A stretch of 44,611 nucleotides of DNA, from the NCBI GenBank assembly GCA_018240985.1, contig JAFEER010000280.1, positions 1-44,611 on the forward strand, given 5' to 3'. Below are positions 34,886 to 42,757 of the stretch, piece by piece. A program made the translations under genes and the position numbers. This stretch comes from Pseudomonadota bacterium. GTDB taxonomy: Bacteria; Pseudomonadota; Gammaproteobacteria; Burkholderiales; Burkholderiaceae_C. The notes beneath the pieces are model-generated. The model had not been told where the DNA came from and searched no databases. It was given only the letters and a program-made list of their open reading frames with translations. Positions within the stretch are counted from its first letter, which is position 1; every line of letters begins with the position of its first letter.

Positions 34886-35389
34886 TCAAGCCAATACGTT
34901 CTTTATATCTTTGAGCTTCAGGAACACATGGTAGGGATCTGTCGGACTGAACTCGAACTCCCAGCCTTCATACCAGCGCCGCGCTGCGTCGTCCTTGGCA
35001 TGCACAAGCAAGCAACGGATGCCGGCAATGTCGGCTGCCTGCGCGGTGCGCAACAGAGCGTCTTTGAGCAGCGCCTGCCCCAACCCCTGGCTCTGGTACT
35101 GCACATCCACCGCCAGCCGCGCCAGCAGCATGACGGGCGCCGGGTGGCGCGCCAGGCCCTTCATCACCCGCGTGGGCGCAGTGCTCGGTGCCACGCTGCC
35201 CACGGTCAGGCTGTAGAAACCCACCACGGCGTCATCCAGGCAGCAGACATAGGTTTGCTCGCTGTGTGCCTTTTGATTGATCAGGGCGTGGCGCTGCAAG
35301 AACTGGTTCAGCGCGGACTGGCCGCAGTCGAAGGCATCGGTGTGATCGGTCGCAGCCAGCTTGCGGATGGCCGCATAGCGCTGGCTCAC
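34886..35389 (-). CDS. GNAT acetyltransferase toxin, TacT-like
   Basis: The 167-residue protein has GNAT landmarks: residues about 89-110 LARLAVDVQYQSQGLGQALL form the acetyl-CoA loop (QxxGxG variant QSQGLG), and ARRWYEGWEF holds Tyr140, the position of the catalytic tyrosine in TacT-type toxins that acetylate the amino acid on charged tRNA. The start CDCGQSALNQFLQRHALINQ-type region (FDCGQSALNQFL) is typical of the family. It overlaps the DUF1778 antitoxin gene by ATGA. The pair matches TacAT/AtaRT systems. The tRNA target cannot be deduced. Confidence 0.87.
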   Translation of the reverse strand: MSQRYAAIRKLAATDHTDAFDCGQSALNQFLQRHALINQKAHSEQTYVCCLDDAVVGFYSLTVGSVAPSTAPTRVMKGLARHPAPVMLLARLAVDVQYQSQGLGQALLKDALLRTAQAADIAGIRCLLVHAKDDAARRWYEGWEFEFSPTDPYHVFLKLKDIKNVLA

Positions 35390-35664
35390 CCCAGCGCCCC
35401 AGGCTCGCGCAGCAGCTTCTTCAGGCGGGGTTTGGCTTGCACCGGGCGATCCAGCGCTTCATAAAAGGCCTGCCATTGCGCCTCGTCCAGCACAAACTGG
35501 CGCCGATCGGCCAAGGTTTGCGCCGCCGCCGTGATGCCCGCATCCAGCAAAAACTCGCTGACGCTTTTATGGCTGGCGCGGGCGGCTTCTTGCAGCAGCT
35601 GCTTGACGGCAGCGCTGGTGCGCACGTCGATGCGGTCGGTTTTGGAAAGGGTCTGGGTGCTCAT
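35386..35664 (-). CDS. DUF1778 antitoxin, TacA-like
   Basis: The 92-residue protein has a ribbon-helix-helix N-terminus (RIDVRTSAAVKQLLQEAARA, SHKSVSEFLLDAGI) and a C-terminal toxin-binding part (VLDEAQWQAFYEALDRPVQA, KPRLKKLLREP). This is the DUF1778 pattern of TacA antitoxins. I placed the start at 35664 (MSTQTLSK) rather than at the upstream ATG, whose extra 27 residues are not family-like and cover the promoter. It overlaps tacT by ATGA and would repress its own promoter. Confidence 0.87.
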   Translation of the reverse strand: MSTQTLSKTDRIDVRTSAAVKQLLQEAARASHKSVSEFLLDAGITAAAQTLADRRQFVLDEAQWQAFYEALDRPVQAKPRLKKLLREPGALG

Positions 35665-35695
35665 GGCGCTCTCTAGATTTTGGGAAACACCAAAT

Positions 35696-35727
35696 TGTCC
35701 GGACAGTGTACGTATGCTGCGTGTACG
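35696..35727. promoter_or_regulatory. Operator-like palindrome and direct repeats between tacAT and recQ-like genes
   Basis: tgtccggaca (35696-35705) is a perfect 10-bp palindrome, followed by two gtgtacg direct repeats at 35706-35712 and 35721-35727. This cluster lies 32-63 bases before tacA and about 120-150 bases before the helicase gene, in the shared divergent control region. It is a plausible TacA binding site. Confidence 0.5.
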
Positions 35728-35843
35728 ATTCAACAAAACGCACATGCTCTGTTCTAAGCATGTATCAACCAGTCATGTCGCTGGAGAGGTGCCGAATGAA
35801 CAGCGCTTGTTTGCAGAGTAGGAAAAACAACAAGGGGGAACGT

Positions 35844-37943
35844 ATGTTGTTCCAAGATGATGCAAATGCATTGCTGCGCACGGCAATGGCGCACCCGGGG
35901 GCGGACTTTCGGCCAGGCCAGTGGGAGGCGATTGACCACATCGTCAACCGAAGCGGTAAGGTGCTATGCATCCAGCGTACCGGCTGGGGCAAGAGCATGG
36001 TGTACTTCATTGCCGCCAAGGCGTTGCGTGGGCAGGGATATGGCGTCACGCTCATCATCTCTCCGCTACTGGCCTTGATGCGCAACCAGATGGAAGCGGC
36101 TGCACGTATTGGGCTGAAGGCACTGACCATCAACTCTACTAACACGGATGACTGGCGCGCTGTGCGCCAGGCGCTGCTGGCAGATCAGGCGGACTTGCTG
36201 CTGATTTCGCCAGAGCGATTGGCCAATGATGAGTTTGTCGAAAGTGTCCTACAGCCCATAGCCGCACGCATTGGGCTGCTGGTTGTGGACGAGGCGCACT
36301 GCATTTCTGACTGGGGGCATGACTTCCGACCAGACTATCGCCGCATCGGTCAGATTCTCAACCGGTTACCCAGCAATATCGCCGTCCTCGCCACCACCGC
36401 CACGGCCAACCACCGGGTGGAGGCGGACGTGAGCGCTCAGCTGGGCGCGAATGTGCAAGTGCAGCGTGGCCCCTTGATGCGTGAGAGCTTGGAGCTGCAG
36501 GTTCTGCTCATGCCCAGCACGGCAGAGCGTCTGGCTTGGCTTGCGACGCATATGCCTTCGCTGCCCGGCGCGGGCATCGTGTACACATTGACAACCCGTG
36601 ATGCCGAGCGGGTTGCACGGTGGCTGCAACAAAACGGCATCAAGGCGTTGCACTATCACTCTGACGTCGATAGCCATCAACGCGAGAGGATGGAGCAAGA
36701 TCTGTCGAAGAACCGTATCAAATGCCTGGTGGCGACGTCGGCGCTTGGTATGGGCTACGACAAGCCAGACCTGGGCTTTGTCATTCACTACCAGACGCCG
36801 GGTAACGTGGTGGCCTATTACCAGCAAGTTGGCCGCGCGGGCCGAGCTATTCCCAAGGCCTACGGCATTCTGATGACGGGTGAGGAGGATGAAAAAATCA
36901 ACCGGTTTTTTCGCGATTCGGCGTTTCCACCACATTGGCAAGTGGAGCGCATCCTGCAAGCGCTGGAGCAAGCTGAAGATGGCCTCAAGACGCGGGGGAT
37001 CGAGCGTGCGGTCAACTTGCGCCCCTCCCAGATTGAAAAAGTCCTGAAGCTACTGGTGGTGGAACCCGAGTCTCCTGTGATGCGCCTGGATGGCAAGTGG
37101 TACCGTACGCCCAATGATTTCGCATTGGATTTTGAGCGTATCGAGCATTTAACGCACCAGCGCGAAATGGAGTGGGAGCAAATGCAGGCCTACGTGGCCA
37201 GTCCCACCTGCTCCATGCAGTTTCTTGCAACTGCGCTGGATGACGCCAGCGGCCGCCCCTGCGGGCGCTGTGCGGTGTGCACAGGGCACCCACTTCTACC
37301 CTCTGACGCCGAAGAAGACGCACTGATCGCTGCGCGCCGCTTTGTGCGCCATAGCGAAATCCTGATGGCTCCCAAAAAGCAATGGGACACCTCCGCGCTT
37401 CCACAATTTTGCAAGCAGCAAGGTTGGCGCGGAGCGAACATTCCTGACCATTTGCGCAACGCAGAAGGCCGCGTGCTTTCACGCTGGGGAGAACCCGTAT
37501 GGGGTGCCCTGGTGGCAGAAGGCAAGGCCGCTGGCAGGTTTGATGACCAGTTGGTCGCAGCAGCTGCAGACCTCATACGTAATCGCTGGGCAGAGGGCAC
37601 CAAGGTGCGCTGGGTGACGTGCATTCCATCGTTGCGCCATCCCAAGCTGGTATCAGATTTCGCACGCCGGCTTGCTGATGCACTCGGTCTTGCGTTCAGC
37701 GATGCAATTCAAAAAGTCCAGGAGACGGAACCGCAAAAATCGATGGAAAACCGATACCACCAGTGCAGCAACCTGGACGGTGTCTTTGCAGTGAACTTCG
37801 AGCAGTGTTACTGCGACCCGGTCTTGCTGGTGGATGATGCGGTCGATTCGGGTTGGACGTTGACGCTGGCCGGTGCGCTTCTGCGTTCAGCAGGAACGGG
37901 CCCCGTCTTGCCGTTCGCACTTGCCTCCACCACCGCGAAGTAG
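35844..37943 (+). CDS. RecQ-family helicase fused to a C-terminal phosphoribosyltransferase domain
   Basis: The 699-residue protein has a RecQ helicase core: Walker A variant TGWGKS with Lys at about 50 (usually TGGGKS), DEAH at 149-152 in VVDEAHCISDWGHDFRP, ATTATAN, and GYDKPDL plus QQVGRAGRA. A zinc-binding cluster follows (C456, C473, C476, C479 in CGRCAVC). Instead of an HRDC domain, the C-terminus (about 570-699) is a phosphoribosyltransferase-type domain with the PRPP loop VLLVDDAVDSGWTL at 660-673, as in ComF-like enzymes. aaggggga at 35832-35839 supports the start. The DprA-like gene follows after 10 bases. PRTase plus DprA is the composition of ShosTA defence pairs; a helicase fusion adds a DNA-processing arm. 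Function is inferred. Confidence 0.82.
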   Translation: MLFQDDANALLRTAMAHPGADFRPGQWEAIDHIVNRSGKVLCIQRTGWGKSMVYFIAAKALRGQGYGVTLIISPLLALMRNQMEAAARIGLKALTINSTNTDDWRAVRQALLADQADLLLISPERLANDEFVESVLQPIAARIGLLVVDEAHCISDWGHDFRPDYRRIGQILNRLPSNIAVLATTATANHRVEADVSAQLGANVQVQRGPLMRESLELQVLLMPSTAERLAWLATHMPSLPGAGIVYTLTTRDAERVARWLQQNGIKALHYHSDVDSHQRERMEQDLSKNRIKCLVATSALGMGYDKPDLGFVIHYQTPGNVVAYYQQVGRAGRAIPKAYGILMTGEEDEKINRFFRDSAFPPHWQVERILQALEQAEDGLKTRGIERAVNLRPSQIEKVLKLLVVEPESPVMRLDGKWYRTPNDFALDFERIEHLTHQREMEWEQMQAYVASPTCSMQFLATALDDASGRPCGRCAVCTGHPLLPSDAEEDALIAARRFVRHSEILMAPKKQWDTSALPQFCKQQGWRGANIPDHLRNAEGRVLSRWGEPVWGALVAEGKAAGRFDDQLVAAAADLIRNRWAEGTKVRWVTCIPSLRHPKLVSDFARRLADALGLAFSDAIQKVQETEPQKSMENRYHQCSNLDGVFAVNFEQCYCDPVLLVDDAVDSGWTLTLAGALLRSAGTGPVLPFALASTTAK

Positions 37944-37953
37944 AGAGACAACC

Positions 37954-39399
37954 ATGAAAAAACATGATTTGAGCCCCGACACTGAAGTGGTTCTGCTGCT
38001 GTGCGGGCGTTTTGGCGGCGAGCGCCAGGAACCCTATGCACCACTATCTCCCTCGGAGTACAGCGAGCTTGCTAAGTTGCTCATTGCGCATGGAGGCAAC
38101 CCCTCAAAATTGCTGACCGCCGCCTTGTCAACAGTGCTCCCCAACCTAGGTGAGACTAGACTGACACGCGAACGTGTGGAATTTCTTTTGGGGCGAGGGA
38201 CGGCCATGGCGCTCGCCCTAGAGCGCTGGGCCCGTGGTGGAATTTGGGTGATTTCCAGGGCGGATGCCGAATACCCATCGCGGGTGAAGCGTCAGCTAAA
38301 ACACAATGCACCCCCGCTGCTTTATGGCGCGGGAGAGACGGCACTGTTGGAGAACGGGGGGCTTGCCATTGTGGGTTCGAGAGATATCACCCCTGAGGCT
38401 TTTTCCTTCACCGAAGCTATTGCAGCCCGCTGTGCGCGTGAGCGATGGACGGTGGTCTCCGGAGGCGCTCGAGGTGCTGATGCAGCAGCCATGCAGGGCG
38501 TGACTGCTGCGGGTGGTTATTGCATCGGTGTTCTCGCCAATGACTTGTTGAAGACGAGCATGAACCGTCAAAACCGCATCGGGCTGCAGGAAGGGCGCCT
38601 GTTACTGGTTTCACCATTTAATCCGGAGACAGGCTTCAGCAAAGGCGGCGCCATGGGCCGCAATCGATATATCTACACCCTTGCAGACCGTGCGCTGGTT
38701 ATCGACTCAGCGCACGACAGCGGTGGAACTTGGGCAGGAGCAGTGGAGAACCTCAAACACGGTTGGATACCGCTATATGTGCGTCGCCCGGCTGATGGCC
38801 CCGGTAATGAGCCTTTAATTGCAAAAGGAGCCACGCCGTTCGTGTTCAGGCCCGATTCGCAGCAAACCCTGGCTGAATTTTTTTCTTCTACGGCCGCTGC
38901 TACCGGTGCTTGTGCAGATGCTTCAACGACTAAGGAGGCGCAGCTCCCACGACACCCAAGCACAGAACCTGATCCCATTGAACATGCTAGGAACACCCCA
39001 GCCTCTGACAAGCAGCAAGAAGGGCAAGCCATCGCTACTGAATCGGTTGACTCGGTATCCGCCAAATCCTCAGAAGGTTCAGAGCGCCCCGCCGAAGCCT
39101 ATGTTTCTGCCATGCAGACGACTTCCGACGATGAAGCGTGCGGCTTGCATTCTGCCGATGAGGTGCCGCCGCACTCTGTGGGAGAGCCATCGTGGGATAT
39201 GTACCTGGACTTCCGCACGAAAGTGATTTCCGTCATGGAAGGCAATACTCTGACGGAAGACGAGATCGCTCAATTCCTTGGAATTCAAAAAAAACAGGCC
39301 CAGCTATGGCTTGCGCGTGCATGTGAAGACTCGCTGGTGGCGAAACAAAAAGGTAGGCCAGCACGGTATTTCATTCAGAATCAAAGCAGCTTGTGCTGA
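37954..39399 (+). CDS. DprA-like protein with C-terminal winged helix
   Basis: The 481-residue protein has an N-terminal helical part (about 1-100), a DprA Rossmann domain (about 105-310) with VGSRDITPEAF (GSR at 141-143) and VVSGGARGADAAAM (169-176 core) plus NRYIYTLADRALVIDSAHDS with GGTWAGA, and a Ser/Pro/Glu-rich linker (about 320-410). It ends in a winged helix (LTEDEIAQFLGIQKKQAQLW then LARACEDSLVAKQKGRPARY). In competence, DprA loads RecA on single-stranded DNA; this gene is not with topA/smf housekeeping genes but 10 bases after a RecQ-PRTase gene, and it is longer than usual DprA. In ShosTA, the DprA homologue counteracts the PRTase toxin. That parallel is inference. Confidence 0.83.
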   Translation: MKKHDLSPDTEVVLLLCGRFGGERQEPYAPLSPSEYSELAKLLIAHGGNPSKLLTAALSTVLPNLGETRLTRERVEFLLGRGTAMALALERWARGGIWVISRADAEYPSRVKRQLKHNAPPLLYGAGETALLENGGLAIVGSRDITPEAFSFTEAIAARCARERWTVVSGGARGADAAAMQGVTAAGGYCIGVLANDLLKTSMNRQNRIGLQEGRLLLVSPFNPETGFSKGGAMGRNRYIYTLADRALVIDSAHDSGGTWAGAVENLKHGWIPLYVRRPADGPGNEPLIAKGATPFVFRPDSQQTLAEFFSSTAAATGACADASTTKEAQLPRHPSTEPDPIEHARNTPASDKQQEGQAIATESVDSVSAKSSEGSERPAEAYVSAMQTTSDDEACGLHSADEVPPHSVGEPSWDMYLDFRTKVISVMEGNTLTEDEIAQFLGIQKKQAQLWLARACEDSLVAKQKGRPARYFIQNQSSLC

Positions 39400-39407
39400 C
39401 TGCATTG

Positions 39408-40379
39408 TTATAACGCCAGCCGCACCCACACCCCCCGATGATCACTCCCCACCTCCACCCCCAGCCCGGCGTCGCCCACGCGCACGCCGGGCGTGACCAG
39501 CACATGGTCTAGCGGTAGCACCGACAGCCAACCGCCCACATTCGGCCAGGTGGGCGCCAGGCTGCTGGCGCGCTGCAGGGGTGCGGCGGCCTGCAGGCCG
39601 GTGGACCATGGGGTGTCTTTCATGTCGCCCAGCAGAATGCCGGGCATGCCAGTCCGGGCCAGCTGCTGCGCCTCCAGGCGCAGGCTGGCGTCGCGCGCTT
39701 GGGCGTAGGCGGCGTTGATGGGGGGCATGGGGTGGATGGCGGTCAGCGCGATGAGGTGGCCTTGCACGTTGACCCGCAGGCGCAGCTTGAGCGTGGCCAG
39801 CATGTCGGCGGGCTCGACTTTTTCCACGGCGGTGATCGGCGCTTTGGAGAGCACACCCAGGCCAAACTGGTCGTCGCTGGGCGCCAGCACGCGGTGCGGG
39901 TAGGCGGCCAGGATGGCGGGGCTGTTGGTCATGGCCAGGGCGGAGGGGGTGAACTCCTGCAGCGCGATCACGTCTGGCGCGTTGGCGGAGAGCAGCCAGG
40001 CGGTTAGCGCGCTGTGGTCGGTGCGCTCAAAATTCAGGTTGGCGCTGGCCACGGTGAATTGCGACTGGGCAGCGGTGGTGGGCGTGAACGTTTCTGCGCG
40101 GGGCGCTTGGTGCAGCCAGGCGGCGGCGACCAGGGCCAGCGGCACCAGCAGGGGCCAGCGGTGCTCGCGCCGCAAGCCGATGACGAGCGCGGCGCTGAAC
40201 AATGCGAACCCTGCGTACGCCCACTGCCAATGCGATGCCAAACCGGCCAGCCAGCGCAAGGTGGCCGGCGCCAGCGGCTCTGGCAGATAGGGCGCGAAGG
40301 TGGTCAGTGCACCCAGGCCGCACAGCCAGGCGACGATGACGGCGCGCCGGGCGATGGGCGCGGCAAGCCCGCGCATCAT
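39408..40379 (-). CDS. Endonuclease/exonuclease/phosphatase family protein with membrane-spanning N-terminus
   Basis: The 323-residue protein has about three N-terminal membrane helices (RRAVIVAWLCGLGALTTFAP, WAYAGFALFSAALVIGL, PLLVPLALVAAAWL) and an EEP domain from about residue 100: FTVASANLNFERTD, PDVIALQEFTPSAL, LTAIHPMPP, GILLGDMKDTPWS, LDHVLV and GSDHRGV, which carry the metal-binding and catalytic residues. Such membrane-anchored EEP proteins have phosphodiesterase or nuclease potential facing the periplasm or the cytoplasm. The substrate is unknown. The start at 40379 overlaps the stop of the upstream small gene (ATGA). Confidence 0.82.
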   Translation of the reverse strand: MMRGLAAPIARRAVIVAWLCGLGALTTFAPYLPEPLAPATLRWLAGLASHWQWAYAGFALFSAALVIGLRREHRWPLLVPLALVAAAWLHQAPRAETFTPTTAAQSQFTVASANLNFERTDHSALTAWLLSANAPDVIALQEFTPSALAMTNSPAILAAYPHRVLAPSDDQFGLGVLSKAPITAVEKVEPADMLATLKLRLRVNVQGHLIALTAIHPMPPINAAYAQARDASLRLEAQQLARTGMPGILLGDMKDTPWSTGLQAAAPLQRASSLAPTWPNVGGWLSVLPLDHVLVTPGVRVGDAGLGVEVGSDHRGVWVRLAL

Positions 40380-40564
40380 GCGTGCCCCTTGTCCGGACGA
40401 CCCGGCTGCCAGCGCACCAGTGCCACCGCCTGTTGGGCGATCTCGCGCAGCGAGCCCTTGGGCGCCCAAAGCAACCCCGCCTTCCAGAACAGCGACAGTG
40501 AGGCGGGCGCATTGGCCGCGTCCAGGGTGACAAGTTTCCAGGGGCGTAGGAGTTCCTGCATCAT
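40376..40564 (-). CDS. Hypothetical 62-residue protein
   Basis: Starting at the double ATG at 40564, the product MMQELLRPWKLVTLDAANAP ends WQPGRPDKGHA. A central SLFWKAGLLWAPKGSLREIA is semi-hydrophobic, without a clear membrane helix. I do not recognise it. Overlap with the EEP gene start (ATGA) and the 40-base gap from the upstream gene suggest a three-gene operon. The overlap is the main support that it is translated. Confidence 0.55.
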   Translation of the reverse strand: MMQELLRPWKLVTLDAANAPASLSLFWKAGLLWAPKGSLREIAQQAVALVRWQPGRPDKGHA

Positions 40565-40604
40565 TGGATTATCTCGGTGGGGGTGCTGCGGTTTGGTTAA
40601 GAAA

Positions 40605-40946
40605 TCAGTCGCCAGTGTGGATGGGAGATGGCGCCTCGCCCACATCCAGCCAGACATAGCCTGTGCGCTGTTTGAACGCGGCGACCTGCAGCCGCCCATC
40701 CCTGACCTGCGCCGCCTGCGCCTGATAGCCTGCCGGCAGCTGGGCGGCGGCCATTTGCTGGGCCAGTTGGGCTTGGCGTTGCTGGCGCCGGCGATGCTCC
40801 AGCAGTTCGCGCTGCGCCCTTTTTACCTCGGCTTCGCGCCGGGTGCGGTCAAGCGTGGGGTCGTTGAGGATGCGCGTCACCCGGCGCGCAATGGCGCGCT
40901 CAACAGGGTCGGCGGAAGTGGCTTCGGTGAACTGTGCGTTCGACAT
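40605..40946 (-). CDS. Hypothetical coiled-coil protein
   Basis: The 113-residue protein starts MSNAQFTEATSADPVERAIA and has a charged helical middle (DRTRREAEVKRAQRELLEHR followed by RRQQRQAQLAQQMAAAQLPA) that should form a coiled coil, then a short beta-like end (GRLQVAAFKQRTGYVWLDVG). I do not recognise the family. gaaaggac upstream (40953-40960 on the plus strand as gtcctttc) gives a Shine-Dalgarno. It probably starts the operon with the next two genes. Confidence 0.6.
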   Translation of the reverse strand: MSNAQFTEATSADPVERAIARRVTRILNDPTLDRTRREAEVKRAQRELLEHRRRQQRQAQLAQQMAAAQLPAGYQAQAAQVRDGRLQVAAFKQRTGYVWLDVGEAPSPIHTGD

Positions 40947-41526
40947 GGTGTAGTCCTTTCAGAATGGTCAAGACAACACCGCGCTGCATGCAGGGATAGA
41001 CGTGGCTTTCCCTTGCCTGCGGGCCGTGGGGCGTTTCGGGCCTTGCGTGGCAACCGGAGGTTGCGCAGCCAAAGCACGGACACACCACCGCCGTCGCGGT
41101 GCATGGTTTCAATGACTTGACCTCGACTGGGCTACATGTCGATTTGCCTTAAGAAAAAAACCCGTTACGGCGGTTCAAGCGACTCGCTGGGTGCGAGGGG
41201 CCAGGGGAACAGCCAAACGGGTTGAAACACCTTGCAGTGCCGGGAATGCGCACGACGTGGTGGCCGGCAATTGGGGCGCGCAACCGGCAGTCTAACAGTC
41301 GATGAGAGGTCGGCGCTTTTCCTGCGTAGTGCCATCACCGTTACCGCCGCCTTCGGCACCGTAAACTGCCAGTGCTGCCCGTCCGCGCCACCACCTCCGT
41401 GCTCGCTTCGCGCCAAGGTGAGTCATTGCGCCAGGAGTTCCAGGCCGTGTTCGCCGGGCAGCCGTTCTGCTCCACGGACTCAACGGATCCAGGTGTTCGT
41501 CTTTTATCGCCGAGGTGTTTGTGTGC
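40947..41526. other. 580-base stretch without an intact gene
   Basis: No complete gene is visible. The sequence holds a hairpin gcaaccggaggttgc (41050-41064) and a separated inverted repeat aacccgtt/aacgggtt (41159-41166, 41216-41223). On the minus strand several short stop-limited frames have coding-like pieces, for example QHWQFTVPKAAVTVMALRRK ending near 41330 and WLFPWPLAPSESLEPP ending at 41165. These do not combine into one frame. The area looks like the decayed joint of several fragments. The part directly before 40946 must carry the promoter of the small operon. Confidence 0.4.
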
Positions 41527-41751
41527 CTACAGACTGCTGGGACTATGGATACGCCTGCCTTTGAGCCCACCACCGTTGCCCATGGCAAGGCTCGATACCG
41601 GCGTCAGCGCGGCGCAGAACAGTGTGCGCTGTACATGCATGGGCGTGGCCAGAATCTCTTGCTCGGCCTTTTCATAGCTCGAAAGTTCGCGCACGAAGTG
41701 CAGGATGTTATCGGTGCCGGCAAGAGATGCGGGCCGGATGATGTGGGTCAT
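41527..41751 (-). pseudogene. GNAT acetyltransferase, 5' fragment
   Basis: The first ~45 residues, MTHIIRPASLAGTDNILHFV then RELSSYEKAEQEILATPMHV and QRTLF, match the N-terminus of diamine/spermidine acetyltransferase-like GNAT proteins (IRPAtxxDtxxIlxFIrELAxYEKxxxxV). After about residue 47 the frame continues into sequence unlike GNAT (SSLAMGNGGGLKGRR) and stops; the acetyl-CoA-binding motif is absent. So only about the first third of the gene is left. It lies just past the terminator of the porin gene. Confidence 0.6.
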
Positions 41752-41767
41752 GTGACTGTGAACGGCA

Positions 41768-41801
41768 GGAAAGAAAAGAGGCCACGCTCAGGTGGCCTCT
41801 T
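41768..41801 (-). terminator. Rho-independent terminator of the porin operon
   Basis: On the minus strand a perfect 10-bp stem, aagaggccac with gtggcctctt (41776-41785 and 41792-41801), around a 6-base loop runs straight into ttttcttt. It lies 18 bases after the porin stop codon. Between them is a triple ttcag tandem repeat. Confidence 0.85.
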
Positions 41802-41818
41802 CAGTTCAGTTCAGTTCA

Positions 41819-42706
41819 TCACAATGGGAAAACCGCTTTCAGCCAAAGGGCGTTACCTTGGGCCCCGTTCTTCACATTGCCCTCGAATTGGTATTTCGCA
41901 GTCAGGAACCAGCCCTTGCCACTGTCGTATTTGAGGTTGGGGCCAATTGCCATGCCGCGATACTTGTTGGCCCCGGCTGTAGCTCCCGATCCGGAATCGT
42001 CCGTGACCTGTGTTCTGTAATAGCCACCGACTCCAACCGTCCAGCCATTGCCCAAGCCATACCCGACGCCGTAGTCAAAATGGAACTCATTACCCGACTT
42101 GTAGTCGGTCGCTGAATTGCGACGGTTGATGATGTAGCCCATCTTAATGTCGCCATTGAAACCATTGGGATCAACGTAGCTCACTGCATAGACTGGCTCG
42201 ATGGCATAGTAGTTGCGGCCAATGTTGGCAAGATCGCCCTTGGTGTAGCGGCCGGTGGGTAGAAAAGCATCAAGCCCAATGACGCTATGCAAATTGGCGC
42301 TGTGGTGGTACCCCAGCCCCACACCAACCGTGAGATCACCCAAACCAGTTTTGGTCTGACTGTGACCCGCAGCACTCACGGACAAATTGACCAGAGGGGC
42401 AATCACATGTGCAACGACGTCGCCACCCCACAGTTTGGCATCCGGACGCCAGACAAACCGCGGTGCAATGACATTGGCATTAACCTTGAACCCTGGAACA
42501 TTCAGGTTGTTCCCACTGCCATCATTGACACGATCGGCCGTGTAGCTGTTGGCAAACAGCATCCCGTAGGTGCCGGGAGGAGGCAATGCGCCAGACATGA
42601 AATTTTCAACGCCATGCGGATATATAGAACCACCACCTTCAGTCGCATGAACAGATGCGGCCAAGGCAGCGAATGCCGCAGCGGCGATGAATTTTCTTTG
42701 AGTCAT
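41819..42706 (-). CDS. SphA/MetA-pathway family outer-membrane transporter
   Basis: The 295-residue protein has a signal peptide (MTQRKFIAAAAFAALAASVHA) and then the pattern of the phenol-degradation MetA/SphA porin family: GGGSIYPHGVENFMSGALPP, PGTYGMLFANSYTADR, GLGDLTVGVGLGYHHSANLH, and a C-terminal beta-strand with aromatic final residue region (KYQFEGNVKNGAQGNALWLK). The N-terminal EGGGS.YP.G.E.F..GALP.PG segment is diagnostic. These proteins are channels for hydrophobic or aromatic compounds. It follows two Liv-type permease genes in the same direction with a 51-base gap, suggesting a combined outer- and inner-membrane uptake unit. ggag lies about 8 bases upstream of the start. Confidence 0.85.
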   Translation of the reverse strand: MTQRKFIAAAAFAALAASVHATEGGGSIYPHGVENFMSGALPPPGTYGMLFANSYTADRVNDGSGNNLNVPGFKVNANVIAPRFVWRPDAKLWGGDVVAHVIAPLVNLSVSAAGHSQTKTGLGDLTVGVGLGYHHSANLHSVIGLDAFLPTGRYTKGDLANIGRNYYAIEPVYAVSYVDPNGFNGDIKMGYIINRRNSATDYKSGNEFHFDYGVGYGLGNGWTVGVGGYYRTQVTDDSGSGATAGANKYRGMAIGPNLKYDSGKGWFLTAKYQFEGNVKNGAQGNALWLKAVFPL

Positions 42707-42757
42707 TTAAAGTCTCCAATGATTGTGTGTTGAGAAAATTGCTTGTTGATTTCCGGT

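Noticed and set aside
41050-41223. Inverted repeats resembling an attC site or CRISPR repeat
   Set aside because: Only single copies, no integrase and no regularly spaced repeats; arms are short.
41801-41818. Triple ttcag tandem repeat after the porin gene
   Set aside because: Three units of five bases beside a terminator are too short to argue for a function.
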